Below, piece after piece: positions 37,405 through 46,766 of a DNA stretch of 64,000 nucleotides. The first letter of the stretch is position 1. Each line of letters begins with the position of its first letter. Source of the stretch: Streptomyces colonosanans (GTDB lineage: Bacteria > Actinomycetota > Actinomycetes > Streptomycetales > Streptomycetaceae). A model generated the notes under the pieces. It saw nothing but the letters and a program-made list of their open reading frames with translations, did no database searches and was not told the DNA's origin. Location of the stretch: contig NZ_MLYP01000070.1 of NCBI RefSeq assembly GCF_001866645.1, forward strand, positions 1 to 64,000. The letters are read 5' to 3'. A program made the position numbers and the translations under genes.

Positions 37405-37439
37405 CTCACACGCCTACCCGGTCACCTGCCTTCGTGCAC

Positions 37440-39050
37440 TCACCGCAAGTGAAGCAGGCGTCGGAGTCTGCGGCCCACGACGGACGTCACCCCTCGTGCC
37501 CCCGATGCCACCCGCAACGCCAGTGCGCCGGAGTGCGTCGCGTACGGCTGCACCAGCAGCGCGCCGTGCCTCAGGCTCGGCACCGCGCGACGGCGCAGCA
37601 GGCCGGGGCCGGTGAGGGCGTGCGCCGTGGTGTCACGGCTCGTGCCGTCGTCGAAGCGCAGCATCAACCGCAGGTCCCAGGTGCCGGCGCCGAGCGACTG
37701 GAGGTCCACGGGTGCCTCGGCCGTCCAGCCGTCGCCGGCCGCGTCCCGCCCGAGCGCGGCCGTGCGGGTGAGGCCCACCCGCGTGCTGTCCTCCCGGAGC
37801 ACGAACTCCACGTCCACCCTGGCCGGACGTGCGTTCTCCACACGCCCGTACAGCTCGTGCAGGCGCAGCCGCAGACGGGTGGTGCGCAGGCGCGGTCGCA
37901 GTTCGGCGTCCACGGCGACCGGCAGATGCCGCATGGGGCGGTGCAGCAGATGTTCCAGCTGGACCTGCGGCAGGTCCGCCGACCAGACGGGAATGCCGTC
38001 CCCGGTGCTCGCGTAGGGCGGGGTCAGCCGCGCCGGACGGGCCGCCAGCTCCCGGAGGCGGTGCAGGTCACGCGGCTGCTCGGCGGCGAGCACCACCTGC
38101 GCGATCACCCGGCCCGGCACGGACGCCTGCGCGAAGTCGGCCGTGTCGAAGCCCGACAGGTACGCGCGCGTGAGCTTCCACCACGCGTCGCGGTACTCCG
38201 CCTCGCGCAGCGGGAGTTCGCGGGCGTACATGCGCAGCCCGCGGTCCAGGAACGTGCAGCGCGCCGCCCGCGCCAGCCGCTTCTCGCCGACGCCCAGCAG
38301 GGTCTCGTACGCCTGCCGGTTCGCCTTCATGCGCGCCTTCCAGTTGGCGGTGTCGGCGCGGTCGAGCGAGATGGACAGGCGCTGGGCCGAGCGGCGCACA
38401 TGCCAGACGTAGACCGTGTCGGGCACCAGGGCGATGCTCGGCCCGGCGGCCAGGACGCGCGCGCTGAACACGAAGTCCTCGTAGGGGAAGCGGCCTTCGG
38501 GGAAACGGATGCCGTGCTCGCGCAGGAAGTCGGTGCGGTACAGCTTGTTGACGCACAGCGTGTCGTGCACCAGGCGGGGGCGCCGGGAGGGATGGGAGAC
38601 CACCGCGGACCGCTCGTACAGCTCCGGCTGCCAGGGCACCTCGCGTCCCGACGGCAGTTCGCGGCGCACGCACAGGCCGGCGGCGAGCTGGGTCCCGTGT
38701 GCCACGGCGGCCCTGAGGAGCGTCTCCACCGCGCCGGGCGGCAGCACGTCGTCGCTGTCCAGGAACATCAGGTACGGCGCGGTCGCGGCGTCGATCCCGT
38801 CATTGCGCGGGGTGCCGCAGCCGCCGCTGTTGACGGTTCTGCGCACCACCGTCACACGCGGGTCCTCGGCGGCGAGGGCGTCCAGCAGCTCGGCGCTGCC
38901 GTCCGTCGAACAGTCGTCGACCGCGATCACCTCGTGGACCACACCGCCCTGGGCCAGAGCCGAACGCACCGCGTCCGTCACATGAGTGGCGTCGTCGTAA
39001 CCGATGACGACGACGCTGACCTGTGCATCGTGAGAGTGCATCGAATCCAC
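37440..39050 (-). CDS. GT2 glycosyltransferase with long C-terminal domain, second copy
   Basis: The 536-residue protein follows the same plan as the gene at 30363. The GT-A domain has VSVVVIGYDDATH, the acid pair AVDDCSTDGS (about 43-52), metal motif FLDSDDVLP (about 97-105) and PYEDFVFS. A beta-rich C-terminal region from about residue 330 follows (RLRLHELYGRVENARPARVD cut at twenty). Both are probable polymer-decorating or chain-forming transferases with different sugar or acceptor choice. The longest frame starts at GTG 39050; the ATG at 39041 is an equal alternative and neither has a clear ribosome-binding site. An A+T-rich gap of 46 bases separates it from the upstream GT87 gene. Confidence 0.88.
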   Translation of the reverse strand: MDSMHSHDAQVSVVVIGYDDATHVTDAVRSALAQGGVVHEVIAVDDCSTDGSAELLDALAAEDPRVTVVRRTVNSGGCGTPRNDGIDAATAPYLMFLDSDDVLPPGAVETLLRAAVAHGTQLAAGLCVRRELPSGREVPWQPELYERSAVVSHPSRRPRLVHDTLCVNKLYRTDFLREHGIRFPEGRFPYEDFVFSARVLAAGPSIALVPDTVYVWHVRRSAQRLSISLDRADTANWKARMKANRQAYETLLGVGEKRLARAARCTFLDRGLRMYARELPLREAEYRDAWWKLTRAYLSGFDTADFAQASVPGRVIAQVVLAAEQPRDLHRLRELAARPARLTPPYASTGDGIPVWSADLPQVQLEHLLHRPMRHLPVAVDAELRPRLRTTRLRLRLHELYGRVENARPARVDVEFVLREDSTRVGLTRTAALGRDAAGDGWTAEAPVDLQSLGAGTWDLRLMLRFDDGTSRDTTAHALTGPGLLRRRAVPSLRHGALLVQPYATHSGALALRVASGARGVTSVVGRRLRRLLHLR

Positions 39051-39096
39051 GAGCCGGGAGCGTAGAGATACTTAGTAATTATCTGTTAAGAGCTGC

Positions 39097-40428
39097 TTAC
39101 TTGCCTGTGCGGAAGAAGGCAGGAATCCAGTCGGTTCGCCGCGTCGGTTCGTCCGGTTCGGGCCCTTCCGGCATGGAGCATCCTGAGCGCCACAGGCGGA
39201 CGAAGGACATGATCGCCGCGGACGCCAGCAGCCCGTTGCGTACCAGCATGAGCAGACAACCCGTCCAGGTGCTGTCGATGACATAGCCGTAGAGGGCGGG
39301 ATACTCCACGGCGCTCACTGCTGTCGCCGCCAGGACGAGCAAGGCCACGGTCCGCTGGGTGGTGTGCCGTGAGGTCAGGCAGACGGCGGCCAGCCCGACC
39401 AGCCACACCATGTACTGGGGGCTGATCACCCGGCTCGTCACCGTGAACAGCAGGACGGCCGCGAGCGCCGCGTCGTACGGGGTCGCCGGCGTCCAGTGGC
39501 GGGCCCGCACCCGCCAGAGCAGCAGCAGGCCGAAGGCCGCCGCGGTCAGCGCGAGCGAGCAGGCGGCGACGGTCTGCACATACGGGCCCACGAACTCCAC
39601 CGCCCCGTACTGGTAGCGGGTGTCCCCCGACCAGCCGGTGCGGTGCGCGAACATCAGCACCGTGCCGCCCAGCGACTCGATCTGCACACCCCGGCCGCCC
39701 TGCTGGCGCAGGAAGTCGAACGGGTTGCGGAACAAGGCGGCGAGCAGGGCGAGCAGCGTGGCCGCGGTGACCACGGCCGCCGTCCACGCCTCGCGGGTGG
39801 TGCGGCCGCGCGGGGTGCCGATGAGCGCCAGCGCCGGCCAGACCTTCACCAGGGCCCCCAGCGCCGCCCATGCTCCGCACGCGCGTGCGGAGCGTGACAA
39901 CGTCAACAGGGAGATGACGGCGAAGGCGGTGACCTGGACGTCGTAGCGGACGAGCGGGATGTGTAGCAGCAGCGGCAGGCCCGCCGTCCATAGCGCCGCT
40001 CCGCCCAGCGAGCGGCCCGGGCGCGTGCCCGCGAGTGCGAGGGCGAGTGCGATCAGGGCGTCCGTGAGCAGGGTGAGGACTACGAAGGCCTGGAAGTACG
40101 TCAGATGTGGCAGCAGTCCGGGCGCGAGCAGCACCACGCCCGCGCCCGGCGGGTACTGCCACAGGTGGTCGCCCGTCGGGAACCTGCCGTGTGCGAGGCC
40201 GCCGTACCAGTGGAAATACAGCTTCCACACCTCACGTGCGACCCCGCCCCGGCCGAGCAGGGCGTACTGGTCGTGAGTGAGCAGCCACAGCATCAGGGCG
40301 CGGGTGGCGAGCCAGCCGACGGCGAGGAGAAGCAACCGACGGGCTGTGCGGACCCTCTTCGAAAGCGGCGGCGAACGATGCGTGGCCGTGGTGGCCGGGG
40401 CCTGCGTGGCACTCTTCAAGGCACTCAT
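39097..40428 (-). CDS. GT87 (DUF2029) polyprenyl-phosphate mannosyltransferase-like protein
   Basis: The 443-residue protein has about ten to twelve membrane segments. Between helices 1 and 2 an extracytoplasmic loop (EVWKLYFHWYGGLAHGRFPTGD and on, cut here) ends WQYPPGAG, a pattern of the GT87/DUF2029 family that includes PimE-type enzymes. These use polyprenyl-phosphate-linked mannose or related sugars outside the membrane. The loop VRYDVQVTAFAV is also family-like. The start is ATG 40428; a TTG one codon earlier is possible. It is divergent from the GT39-like gene across an 91-base A+T-rich gap containing a palindrome. Confidence 0.82.
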   Translation of the reverse strand: MSALKSATQAPATTATHRSPPLSKRVRTARRLLLLAVGWLATRALMLWLLTHDQYALLGRGGVAREVWKLYFHWYGGLAHGRFPTGDHLWQYPPGAGVVLLAPGLLPHLTYFQAFVVLTLLTDALIALALALAGTRPGRSLGGAALWTAGLPLLLHIPLVRYDVQVTAFAVISLLTLSRSARACGAWAALGALVKVWPALALIGTPRGRTTREAWTAAVVTAATLLALLAALFRNPFDFLRQQGGRGVQIESLGGTVLMFAHRTGWSGDTRYQYGAVEFVGPYVQTVAACSLALTAAAFGLLLLWRVRARHWTPATPYDAALAAVLLFTVTSRVISPQYMVWLVGLAAVCLTSRHTTQRTVALLVLAATAVSAVEYPALYGYVIDSTWTGCLLMLVRNGLLASAAIMSFVRLWRSGCSMPEGPEPDEPTRRTDWIPAFFRTGK

Positions 40429-40481
40429 CAAACCCGCATCGTAAGGCGGTTGGCCCCATATCTAGCCCGATGAGCCGTCAA

Positions 40482-40501
40482 TAACCAGCAAAGGCTGGTT
40501 A
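40482..40501. promoter_or_regulatory. 8-bp inverted repeat between divergent GT-C genes
   Basis: TAACCAGC and GCTGGTTA enclose AAAG with no mismatch, 18 bases ahead of the plus-strand ATG (40520) and 53 bases ahead of the minus-strand ATG. An A-rich run (40502-40512) follows. Its place between two divergent starts favours an operator. Confidence 0.5.
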
Positions 40502-40519
40502 ATAGTAAAAAACCTGCGG

Positions 40520-42163
40520 ATGTTGAATGAGGGTATGAATCGGTCACCGGTGAGGTGTGCGGAGCGCATGGCCGTCCTCGTGCCCGCGGTCACCATGCTC
40601 ACGCTCGGCTTGTGGGGACTGGACCGCGGCGGCATGTGGCGCGACGAAGCGGTCACATTCCAGGTCGCGCGCCGCTCGATGGCGCAGATCTGGCATCTGC
40701 TGGGCAGCGTGGACGCGGTGCACGGCCTGTACTACCTGCTCATGCACCTGGTCCTGGCCGTCCGTCCCGGCGAGGTGCTGCTGCGGCTGCCCTCGGTCTT
40801 CGGGGCGGCCGTGGCGGCCGGCCTGGTCGCCGCGCTGGGCACACGACTGTGCCGGCCACGGGTGGGGCTGTGGGCGGGGCTGCTGTACGCCATCACGCCG
40901 ATGGTCGGGCACTACGCGCAGGAGGGCCGCTCCTACGCGCTGGTCGCGGCCGGGGGCGCGGGAGCGACGCTGCTGCTCGTGCGGGCGGTGCAGGGCTCCA
41001 GTACCCCAACAGGCGTCAGGTGGTGGCCCTATGGCGTGGTCCTCGCCGCCACCTGCCTGCTGCATGAGTTCGCGGTGCTGGTCCTTCTGGCGCACGCCTG
41101 CACGCTGGCGCTCGCGCGGGTGCCGTGGCGGGTGTGGCGGGGGTGGCTGTGCGCGGCCGGAGCCGCCGTCGCGGTGCTGCTGCCGCTGGTGCTGTTCTCG
41201 CGGGGGCAGGCGGCCCAGGTGGCGTGGCTGGCGGTACCGGACGGCAGCAGCGTGGAGGGGCTGGTGCGGCAGTTCGCGGGGCCCGACCAGGTGGTTCTGG
41301 GGCCGTACCTGGTGCTGATGGCGTTGGGCGTGCGCGCTCGGGGGCCGCAGCGGGGGGTGTCCCTGGCGGGGGTGGCGTTGCCGTTGCTGGTGGTTCCACC
41401 GATGGTGCTGATGGGGGTGTCGCAGTTCCGGCCCTTGTACGACGACCGGTATGTGCTCTACGCGCTGGCGGGGGCGCCGTTGCTGGCCGCGGCGGGGGCC
41501 GAGCGGGTGGCCGGGGCCGTCGGTCGGCTGAGGGCCGGCGGCACCCGCCGCGACTCCCGGGTGCGGGCACCGTACGCCCTCTCCCGGCGCGTGGGCGCGG
41601 CTCTACTCGGTGTGCTCGCCGTCTGTGGCGTTCTCGTCGTGCAGTTTCCGCTGCTGCGGGCCGACCGCAGCGCCGCCAACCGGCCCGACGACCTCGCCGC
41701 CATGTCCGCCGTCGTGGGACGGGAGGTGCGGCCCGGGGACCCCGTGCTGTTCCTGCCCTCGCTGGAACGCCGGTCGGCGCTGGCCTATCCGGCGGACTTC
41801 CGGGGGATCCGGGACGTGGCGCTGAAGGTGCCCGCCGCCGCCGACGGAACGCTGTACGGCCGGGAGGTCGGGGCCGGTGAACTGCGGCGGCGGCTCGGTA
41901 GGCTGGCGTATGTGTGGGTGGTCAGCGAGCCGTACGTGCTGCGCTCCTCCTGGACCCCCTGGAACAGCACCGAGCGGGCCAAACTCGCGGTCGTGAACAA
42001 GGGGTTCGTCACCCGCGCGGAGTATGTGAGCCGCGGTGTCACCCTTCGACTCTACGTACGCCGCGCAGAGTCCCGGCCCGCCTCCGCTCCCACGCGACCC
42101 GCGGTGACACCCCGCTCGAGCCGGTCCTCGGGCAACCCGCACTTCCGGCCCCGTACGCCCTGA
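40520..42163 (+). CDS. GT39-like (ArnT/PMT type) membrane glycosyltransferase
   Basis: The 547-residue protein has about eleven membrane segments. After helix 1 the extracytoplasmic loop reads GLDRGGMWRDEAVTFQVARR (about 30-49), containing the WRDE acid pair typical of ArnT/PMT-like GT-C enzymes. HGLYYLLMH and HYAQEGRSYAL follow as in the same family. A soluble C-terminal domain of about 150 residues ends with a basic tail. These enzymes transfer a sugar from polyprenyl phosphate to an extracytoplasmic acceptor. The start is ATG 40520; an ATG at 40535 is possible. Neither has a good Shine-Dalgarno sequence. Confidence 0.82.
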   Translation: MLNEGMNRSPVRCAERMAVLVPAVTMLTLGLWGLDRGGMWRDEAVTFQVARRSMAQIWHLLGSVDAVHGLYYLLMHLVLAVRPGEVLLRLPSVFGAAVAAGLVAALGTRLCRPRVGLWAGLLYAITPMVGHYAQEGRSYALVAAGGAGATLLLVRAVQGSSTPTGVRWWPYGVVLAATCLLHEFAVLVLLAHACTLALARVPWRVWRGWLCAAGAAVAVLLPLVLFSRGQAAQVAWLAVPDGSSVEGLVRQFAGPDQVVLGPYLVLMALGVRARGPQRGVSLAGVALPLLVVPPMVLMGVSQFRPLYDDRYVLYALAGAPLLAAAGAERVAGAVGRLRAGGTRRDSRVRAPYALSRRVGAALLGVLAVCGVLVVQFPLLRADRSAANRPDDLAAMSAVVGREVRPGDPVLFLPSLERRSALAYPADFRGIRDVALKVPAAADGTLYGREVGAGELRRRLGRLAYVWVVSEPYVLRSSWTPWNSTERAKLAVVNKGFVTRAEYVSRGVTLRLYVRRAESRPASAPTRPAVTPRSSRSSGNPHFRPRTP

Positions 42164-42197
42164 CGGCGCACGGGTCGCACGCATGTCCGCACCTGGC

Positions 42198-44414
42198 TCA
42201 GCGCATACCGGTCAGCACATCGCGCTCGCCCGCCGCCGGTGCCGGGATCGACTCCGGGGCGTCCGGCTCGCCCAGCATCAGCGTGCGCACCACCCGCTGC
42301 GCCGCCCGCCCGTCGTCGAACTCGCAGAACCGCGCCCGGAACCCGGCCCGCAGCCGCGCCGACTCCTGGTCCCGCCAGCATCCGGAGGCGAACAGCCACG
42401 CGAGTTCCCGGTACGAGTGCGAGACATGACCCGGCGCGCCCTCGGTGATGTCGAAATAGGCACCCCGGCTCGCCGTGTACGCGCCCCAGTCGTCGGCATG
42501 CACGACGATCGGCCGGTCCAGGTTGGCGTAGTCGAACATGAGCGCCGAGTAGTCCGTGACCAGGGCGTCCGAGGCGAGCATCACCTCCTCCACCCGCGGT
42601 TCGTCGGTGGCGTCGACCACGACCCCCCGCCGGTGCAGTTCGGCCAGCCCCAGCCCTCGGGCCGGGCCGTCCGCGAGTGACGGGTGCAGCCGTACGACGA
42701 GGGTGTGGCCCTCGCCCAGGTCCTCGGCGAACCGGGCCAGGTCGAAGTGGTCGACGTGGCCGCCCCGGACGTGGTCGCGCCGGGTCGGCGCGTACAGCAC
42801 GACCGTGTGGTCCCGGGGGATTTTGTGCCGCGCCCGGAACTGGGCCCCGTCGCCGGGCTTCGCGTTCACGAGGACGTCGTTGCGGGGGCTGCCCGTGCGG
42901 GCCGAGGCGAAGTGGCAGGGGTAGGCGCGGCCCCAGACCAGCTCCGAGTGGCGGTTGGCGACCAGGCTGTGGTCCCAGCGGTCGGCGCGGCGCAGCATCT
43001 GCGGCACGTCGAACCCGTACCGGGCGCCCGGCTTGCCCTGCAGGTCGGCCCCCATGTACTTCAGCGGGGTGCCCTGGTGGGTGTGGATGTGGACGCTGCC
43101 CGGTCGTTTGACCAGAGTCCAGGGCCAGTTGACGTTGTTGACGAAGTACGTGGCCCGTGCGGTGATCCGGCGGTAGCCCAGGGAGTCCGGGGTGACGTAC
43201 TCGATGTCCGGTGGCAGGTGTTCCGCCTGGTCCTCGCGCACCACCCACACGCCCCGGATGTGCGGGGCGACATCGCGTGCGGCGCGGTGGATGGCGGCCG
43301 GATCGCCGAGGACGCCGTGGTGCGAGAACGCCGAGTAGACCGCCAGGTTCGGGTCCAGGGCGCGGTGTTCGTGCATCCAGGACCAGCCCCGCTTGATCCG
43401 CCCGGCCGCCACACCGCGGGCCTGCCGGGCGCGCCGGCCCAGCGCGTCACCGACGGCGACGGCCCGCTGCCGGGCCCGGTAGTGGCTGTAACTCCCTTCC
43501 AGGATCCGCAGTTCGCCGGGGACCGGCTGCCCGGTGCGGTGCTTGTGGAAGAGCTCGGCCGTGCGCCGGAAGAACTCGTCCTTGTCGCGGGCGGGCAGCC
43601 GGTCCGGCTTGGCGAGGATGTCCAGACAGTGCTCGCCCATCTTGCGGTGCAGGTACGGGCGCCAGCCGGCCAGTTCGGGGTGGGCGTCGAGGTACGCGAA
43701 GACCCGCTCGTACTGGTCGTGGACGTCGAAGTGCTTGCGGCTGGTGGTGGACAGGATGTTGCCCTGGCGGCGCTGCCGGTAGTTCAGGCAGATCCGGTCG
43801 AGCGTCGCGATCCGCCGGGCGCTCAGCAGGGTGGGGAAGGTCCAGGGCGTGTCCTCGTAGTAGCCCGGAGGGAAGCTGAAGCTGTGCGCGGTGACGTAGT
43901 CACGGCGGTAGACCTTGTTCCACACCACCATCAGCAGGTCGAGGATCTTTGGGTACTCGGCCGCGGTGAAGGTGTGCTCGCCGGCCTCTGCGAGCACCTG
44001 GGCCAGTGCGTTGCGCCGGGTGCCGCCCCACCAGTAGGTGCGGGCGTAGTCGAAGACGAGGATGTCGGGGCCGCCAGGGCCGCCGGTCTCGTCGAGCCGG
44101 TCGGCGATCGCGCGCAACGCGCCCGGGGTGAGCGTGTCGTCGCTGTCGAGGAAGAAAAGGAAGTCGCCGACGGCGTAGGGCATTCCGGCGTTGCGGGCCC
44201 GGCCGAGGCCGACGTTCTCGGGCAGGTGCAGCACCCGCACCCGCGCGTCGCGCTCCGCGTACTCGTCGAGGATCGCGCCGCAGTCGTCGGGCGAGCAGTC
44301 GTCGACCGCGATCACCTCGAAGTCGGTGTACGACTGCCCGAGCACCGAGTCGAGGCACTCGGCCAGGAAACCCTGCACCTTGAAGACGGGGACGATGATG
44401 CTGAAGCGGGGCAC
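42198..44414 (-). CDS. GT2-TagF-type fusion with His-to-Gln change (copy B)
   Basis: The 738-residue protein begins MPRFSIIVPVFKVQGFL and has an intact GT2 domain: AVDDCSPDD (about 36-44) and FFLDSDDTL (about 87-95). The C-terminal half is a CDP-alditol phosphotransferase-like domain, but the conserved HGTPLK reads HQGTPLK, with Gln447 where TagF has an essential His. The second histidine is kept in VRLHPS. DYSALMFDYANLDRP is intact. It may transfer a sugar with the GT2 domain and use the second domain in an altered way, or extend a poly(glycosyl-alditol phosphate). The start is GTG 44414 behind GAGGAGC. It follows copy C by five bases in one operon. Confidence 0.88.
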   Translation of the reverse strand: MPRFSIIVPVFKVQGFLAECLDSVLGQSYTDFEVIAVDDCSPDDCGAILDEYAERDARVRVLHLPENVGLGRARNAGMPYAVGDFLFFLDSDDTLTPGALRAIADRLDETGGPGGPDILVFDYARTYWWGGTRRNALAQVLAEAGEHTFTAAEYPKILDLLMVVWNKVYRRDYVTAHSFSFPPGYYEDTPWTFPTLLSARRIATLDRICLNYRQRRQGNILSTTSRKHFDVHDQYERVFAYLDAHPELAGWRPYLHRKMGEHCLDILAKPDRLPARDKDEFFRRTAELFHKHRTGQPVPGELRILEGSYSHYRARQRAVAVGDALGRRARQARGVAAGRIKRGWSWMHEHRALDPNLAVYSAFSHHGVLGDPAAIHRAARDVAPHIRGVWVVREDQAEHLPPDIEYVTPDSLGYRRITARATYFVNNVNWPWTLVKRPGSVHIHTHQGTPLKYMGADLQGKPGARYGFDVPQMLRRADRWDHSLVANRHSELVWGRAYPCHFASARTGSPRNDVLVNAKPGDGAQFRARHKIPRDHTVVLYAPTRRDHVRGGHVDHFDLARFAEDLGEGHTLVVRLHPSLADGPARGLGLAELHRRGVVVDATDEPRVEEVMLASDALVTDYSALMFDYANLDRPIVVHADDWGAYTASRGAYFDITEGAPGHVSHSYRELAWLFASGCWRDQESARLRAGFRARFCEFDDGRAAQRVVRTLMLGEPDAPESIPAPAAGERDVLTGMR

Positions 44415-44419
44415 TGCGG

Positions 44420-46612
44420 TCAGCTCCTCACGAGGGCGTGGGCCGGGGCCGGGATGCGCTCGGCGAGCGGGATCACGGGCGGGATCGACTCGGGTGGCTC
44501 GCCCAGCAGCACCCGGCGGACGACGCGTTCGGCGGCGCGGCCGTCGTCGAACCCGCAGAAACGCTCCCGGAAGGCGGCGCGCAGGGCGGTGGCGGAGCGG
44601 CCCGCGTAGGAGCCGTCGCGGAACACCGACGCCAACTCCTCAGGTGTGCACGCCACCCTGCCGGGCGGGGCCTGCATCAGGTCGAAGTAGACGCCCCGGG
44701 TCTCCCGGTAGACCTCCCAGTCGTCGGCGTACACAACGATCGGCCGGTCCAGGTTGGCGTAGTCGAACATGATCGACGAGTAGTCGGTGATCAGCGCGTC
44801 GGCGGCCAGGCAGACGTCCTCGGCGGAGCGGTGCCGTGTGACGTCGATGATCCGGCCGGTGGCGCTCGCCGGGCCCCGGTCGTAGAAGTAGTGGGCGCGC
44901 AGCAGGACGACGTAGTCGTCGCCCACCGCCTCGCAGAACGCCTCCAGGTCCAGGCGCGTGTCGAAGCCGGTGCTGTAGTCGCGGTGCGTGGGCGCGTACA
45001 GAAGGGCCTTCCTGCCGTCGGGGACGCCCAGTTCACGGCGGACGCGGGCGACGTCCTCGGCGGTCGCCGTGTAGTAGACGTCGTTGCGCGGATACCCGTA
45101 TTCGAGGGTCTCGTACGCGCCCGGGAACGCCCGCTCCCACATGTGGGTGGAGTGCCGGTTGGAGGAGAGGTTGTAGTCCCAGCGGTCCATGCGGGTCAGC
45201 AGCTTGGTGAAGCTGCCGGAGACGGCCGCGACCACGGGATACGTCGACTGGTCGACGCCCATCTTCTTCAGCGGCGTTCCGTGCTGGGTCTGCAGATGCA
45301 CGCTTCCGGGCCGCTTGACCACGCCGTCCGCGAAGTTGGCGTTGTTGACGAGGTACTTGGCTCGGGCGAGGACGTCCCAGTAGGCACGGCTGCCGATCAC
45401 CACGTACTCGACGCCCTTCGGCACGCTGTCCACCGCGTCACCTTCGACCAGGAACACCGACCGGATGTGCGGGGCCAGGTCACGGGCCTTGGCGTGGATC
45501 GCGGCCGGGTTGCAGGTGTAGCCGCGGCCCCAGTACGCGCAGTACACGGCGAGGTTCTCGTCGAGCGGGCGGCGCAGCTGCAGCGCGTACCGGGCGCGAG
45601 TGCGCGGCATGCGCGGCACCGGAGCCCGCTTCACCGCCCTTGCCGCGCCCTGGTTGAGGCACCGCAGTGCGTGGAACGCGGTGTAGGCGCCGGACGCGAG
45701 CAGCCGGTGCTGGACCCCGACGCTGCCCGTCGGCGGCCGGAACCCGGCCGGGCGGTGGCGGCGGTAGAGATGGCCCGCCCGCCGGAAAAAGGCCCGGCGC
45801 AGATGCGCGGGCAGCCGCTCCGGATGCGCGGCGGTTCTCAGCACGAGGGAGAAGAGCTGCTCGAACAATGGCTCCAACCGGTCCTCGGAAAGGGCGACTT
45901 CGCCCGCCCGGGTGAGTACCAGCTCCACCTGGTCGAGGAGGTCGAGCTGGTGCTCGCCGGGGCTGTGGAGCAAACTGCCCTGCCGGCGCAGCAGATGCCG
46001 TACACAGACCGAGCGCAGCACCGCCACGCGCTCCGCGGCGAGCGTGACCAGGCCGCCCCAGCCGATGTCGGTGAAGTGGCTCGAGGAGAAGACCAACTGG
46101 TGCCCGGTGAGGAACGCGCGGCGGTACGCGGCACTCCACACCGGGACCGACACACCGGTCAGCCCCGGGGCCTGCCCGGGTGCGAAGGCTCCGTCGGGTG
46201 CTCTGCCCAGCGGGGGAGTGGAGGTCGGGGAGTCCCACCAGTGGACCCGCTCGTGGTCGCAGTAGAGGACGTCCACGTCGCCCGTCGTCCGCAGCCGTGC
46301 GTCGATCGCCGCCAGCGCGCCGGGCGCGAGGACGTCGTCGCCGTCGAGGAACAGCAGGTAGGTCCCCCTCGCCGCCCCCATCCCGATGGTGCGGGCCACG
46401 CCCGGCCCGCCGGAGGGCGGCGAGGTGAGCGGGACGACGCGGCTGTGCTGCTCGGCGTACTCGGCGGCGACCGCGCCCGCCGGGGAATCGGGCGTGTCGC
46501 AGACCGGGATCAGCTCGAAGTCGCCGAAGGACTGGGTGAGAACCGAGTCCAGCGCCTGGGACAGACGGCCGGCGACGCCGAAGGCGGGGACGATGATGCT
46601 GAAGCGCGGCAT
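44420..46612 (-). CDS. GT2-TagF-type fusion with intact HG motif (copy C)
   Basis: The 730-residue protein begins MPRFSIIVPAFGVAGRL. Its GT2 domain is partly degraded: the first acid pair is CDT (38-40) instead of VDD, and the metal motif is FLDGDD. The phosphotransferase half keeps QHGTPLKKMG (His444), LLRAHYFYDRG, YAPTHRDY and DYSSIMFDYANLDRP, and most resembles copy A. It probably transfers alditol phosphate from a CDP-alditol to a growing chain at the inner membrane face. The ATG at 46612 follows AAAGGCAAGA. Copy B begins five bases after its stop. Confidence 0.88.
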   Translation of the reverse strand: MPRFSIIVPAFGVAGRLSQALDSVLTQSFGDFELIPVCDTPDSPAGAVAAEYAEQHSRVVPLTSPPSGGPGVARTIGMGAARGTYLLFLDGDDVLAPGALAAIDARLRTTGDVDVLYCDHERVHWWDSPTSTPPLGRAPDGAFAPGQAPGLTGVSVPVWSAAYRRAFLTGHQLVFSSSHFTDIGWGGLVTLAAERVAVLRSVCVRHLLRRQGSLLHSPGEHQLDLLDQVELVLTRAGEVALSEDRLEPLFEQLFSLVLRTAAHPERLPAHLRRAFFRRAGHLYRRHRPAGFRPPTGSVGVQHRLLASGAYTAFHALRCLNQGAARAVKRAPVPRMPRTRARYALQLRRPLDENLAVYCAYWGRGYTCNPAAIHAKARDLAPHIRSVFLVEGDAVDSVPKGVEYVVIGSRAYWDVLARAKYLVNNANFADGVVKRPGSVHLQTQHGTPLKKMGVDQSTYPVVAAVSGSFTKLLTRMDRWDYNLSSNRHSTHMWERAFPGAYETLEYGYPRNDVYYTATAEDVARVRRELGVPDGRKALLYAPTHRDYSTGFDTRLDLEAFCEAVGDDYVVLLRAHYFYDRGPASATGRIIDVTRHRSAEDVCLAADALITDYSSIMFDYANLDRPIVVYADDWEVYRETRGVYFDLMQAPPGRVACTPEELASVFRDGSYAGRSATALRAAFRERFCGFDDGRAAERVVRRVLLGEPPESIPPVIPLAERIPAPAHALVRS

Positions 46613-46630
46613 TCTTGCCTTTCTCTTCTC

Positions 46631-46652
46631 GCCCCGGTCCGAGTCCCGGGGC
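46631..46652 (-). other. Hairpin between copies D and C
   Basis: GCCCCGG and CCGGGGC enclose eight bases, 19 bases ahead of the copy C start and 115 bases after the copy D stop. It may end or attenuate the copy D transcript, or lie in the leader of copy C. Confidence 0.35.
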
Positions 46653-46766
46653 CTGTACGTCGTGACAGTGCGGGAACGTCAGTGGCCCGGCCGTCCGGCG
46701 GGACGCCAGGTGATGGGCCTGCTGGGGGGCGTGCGCGGCATGGCGGAACTCCAGGACTCGGGGAGA

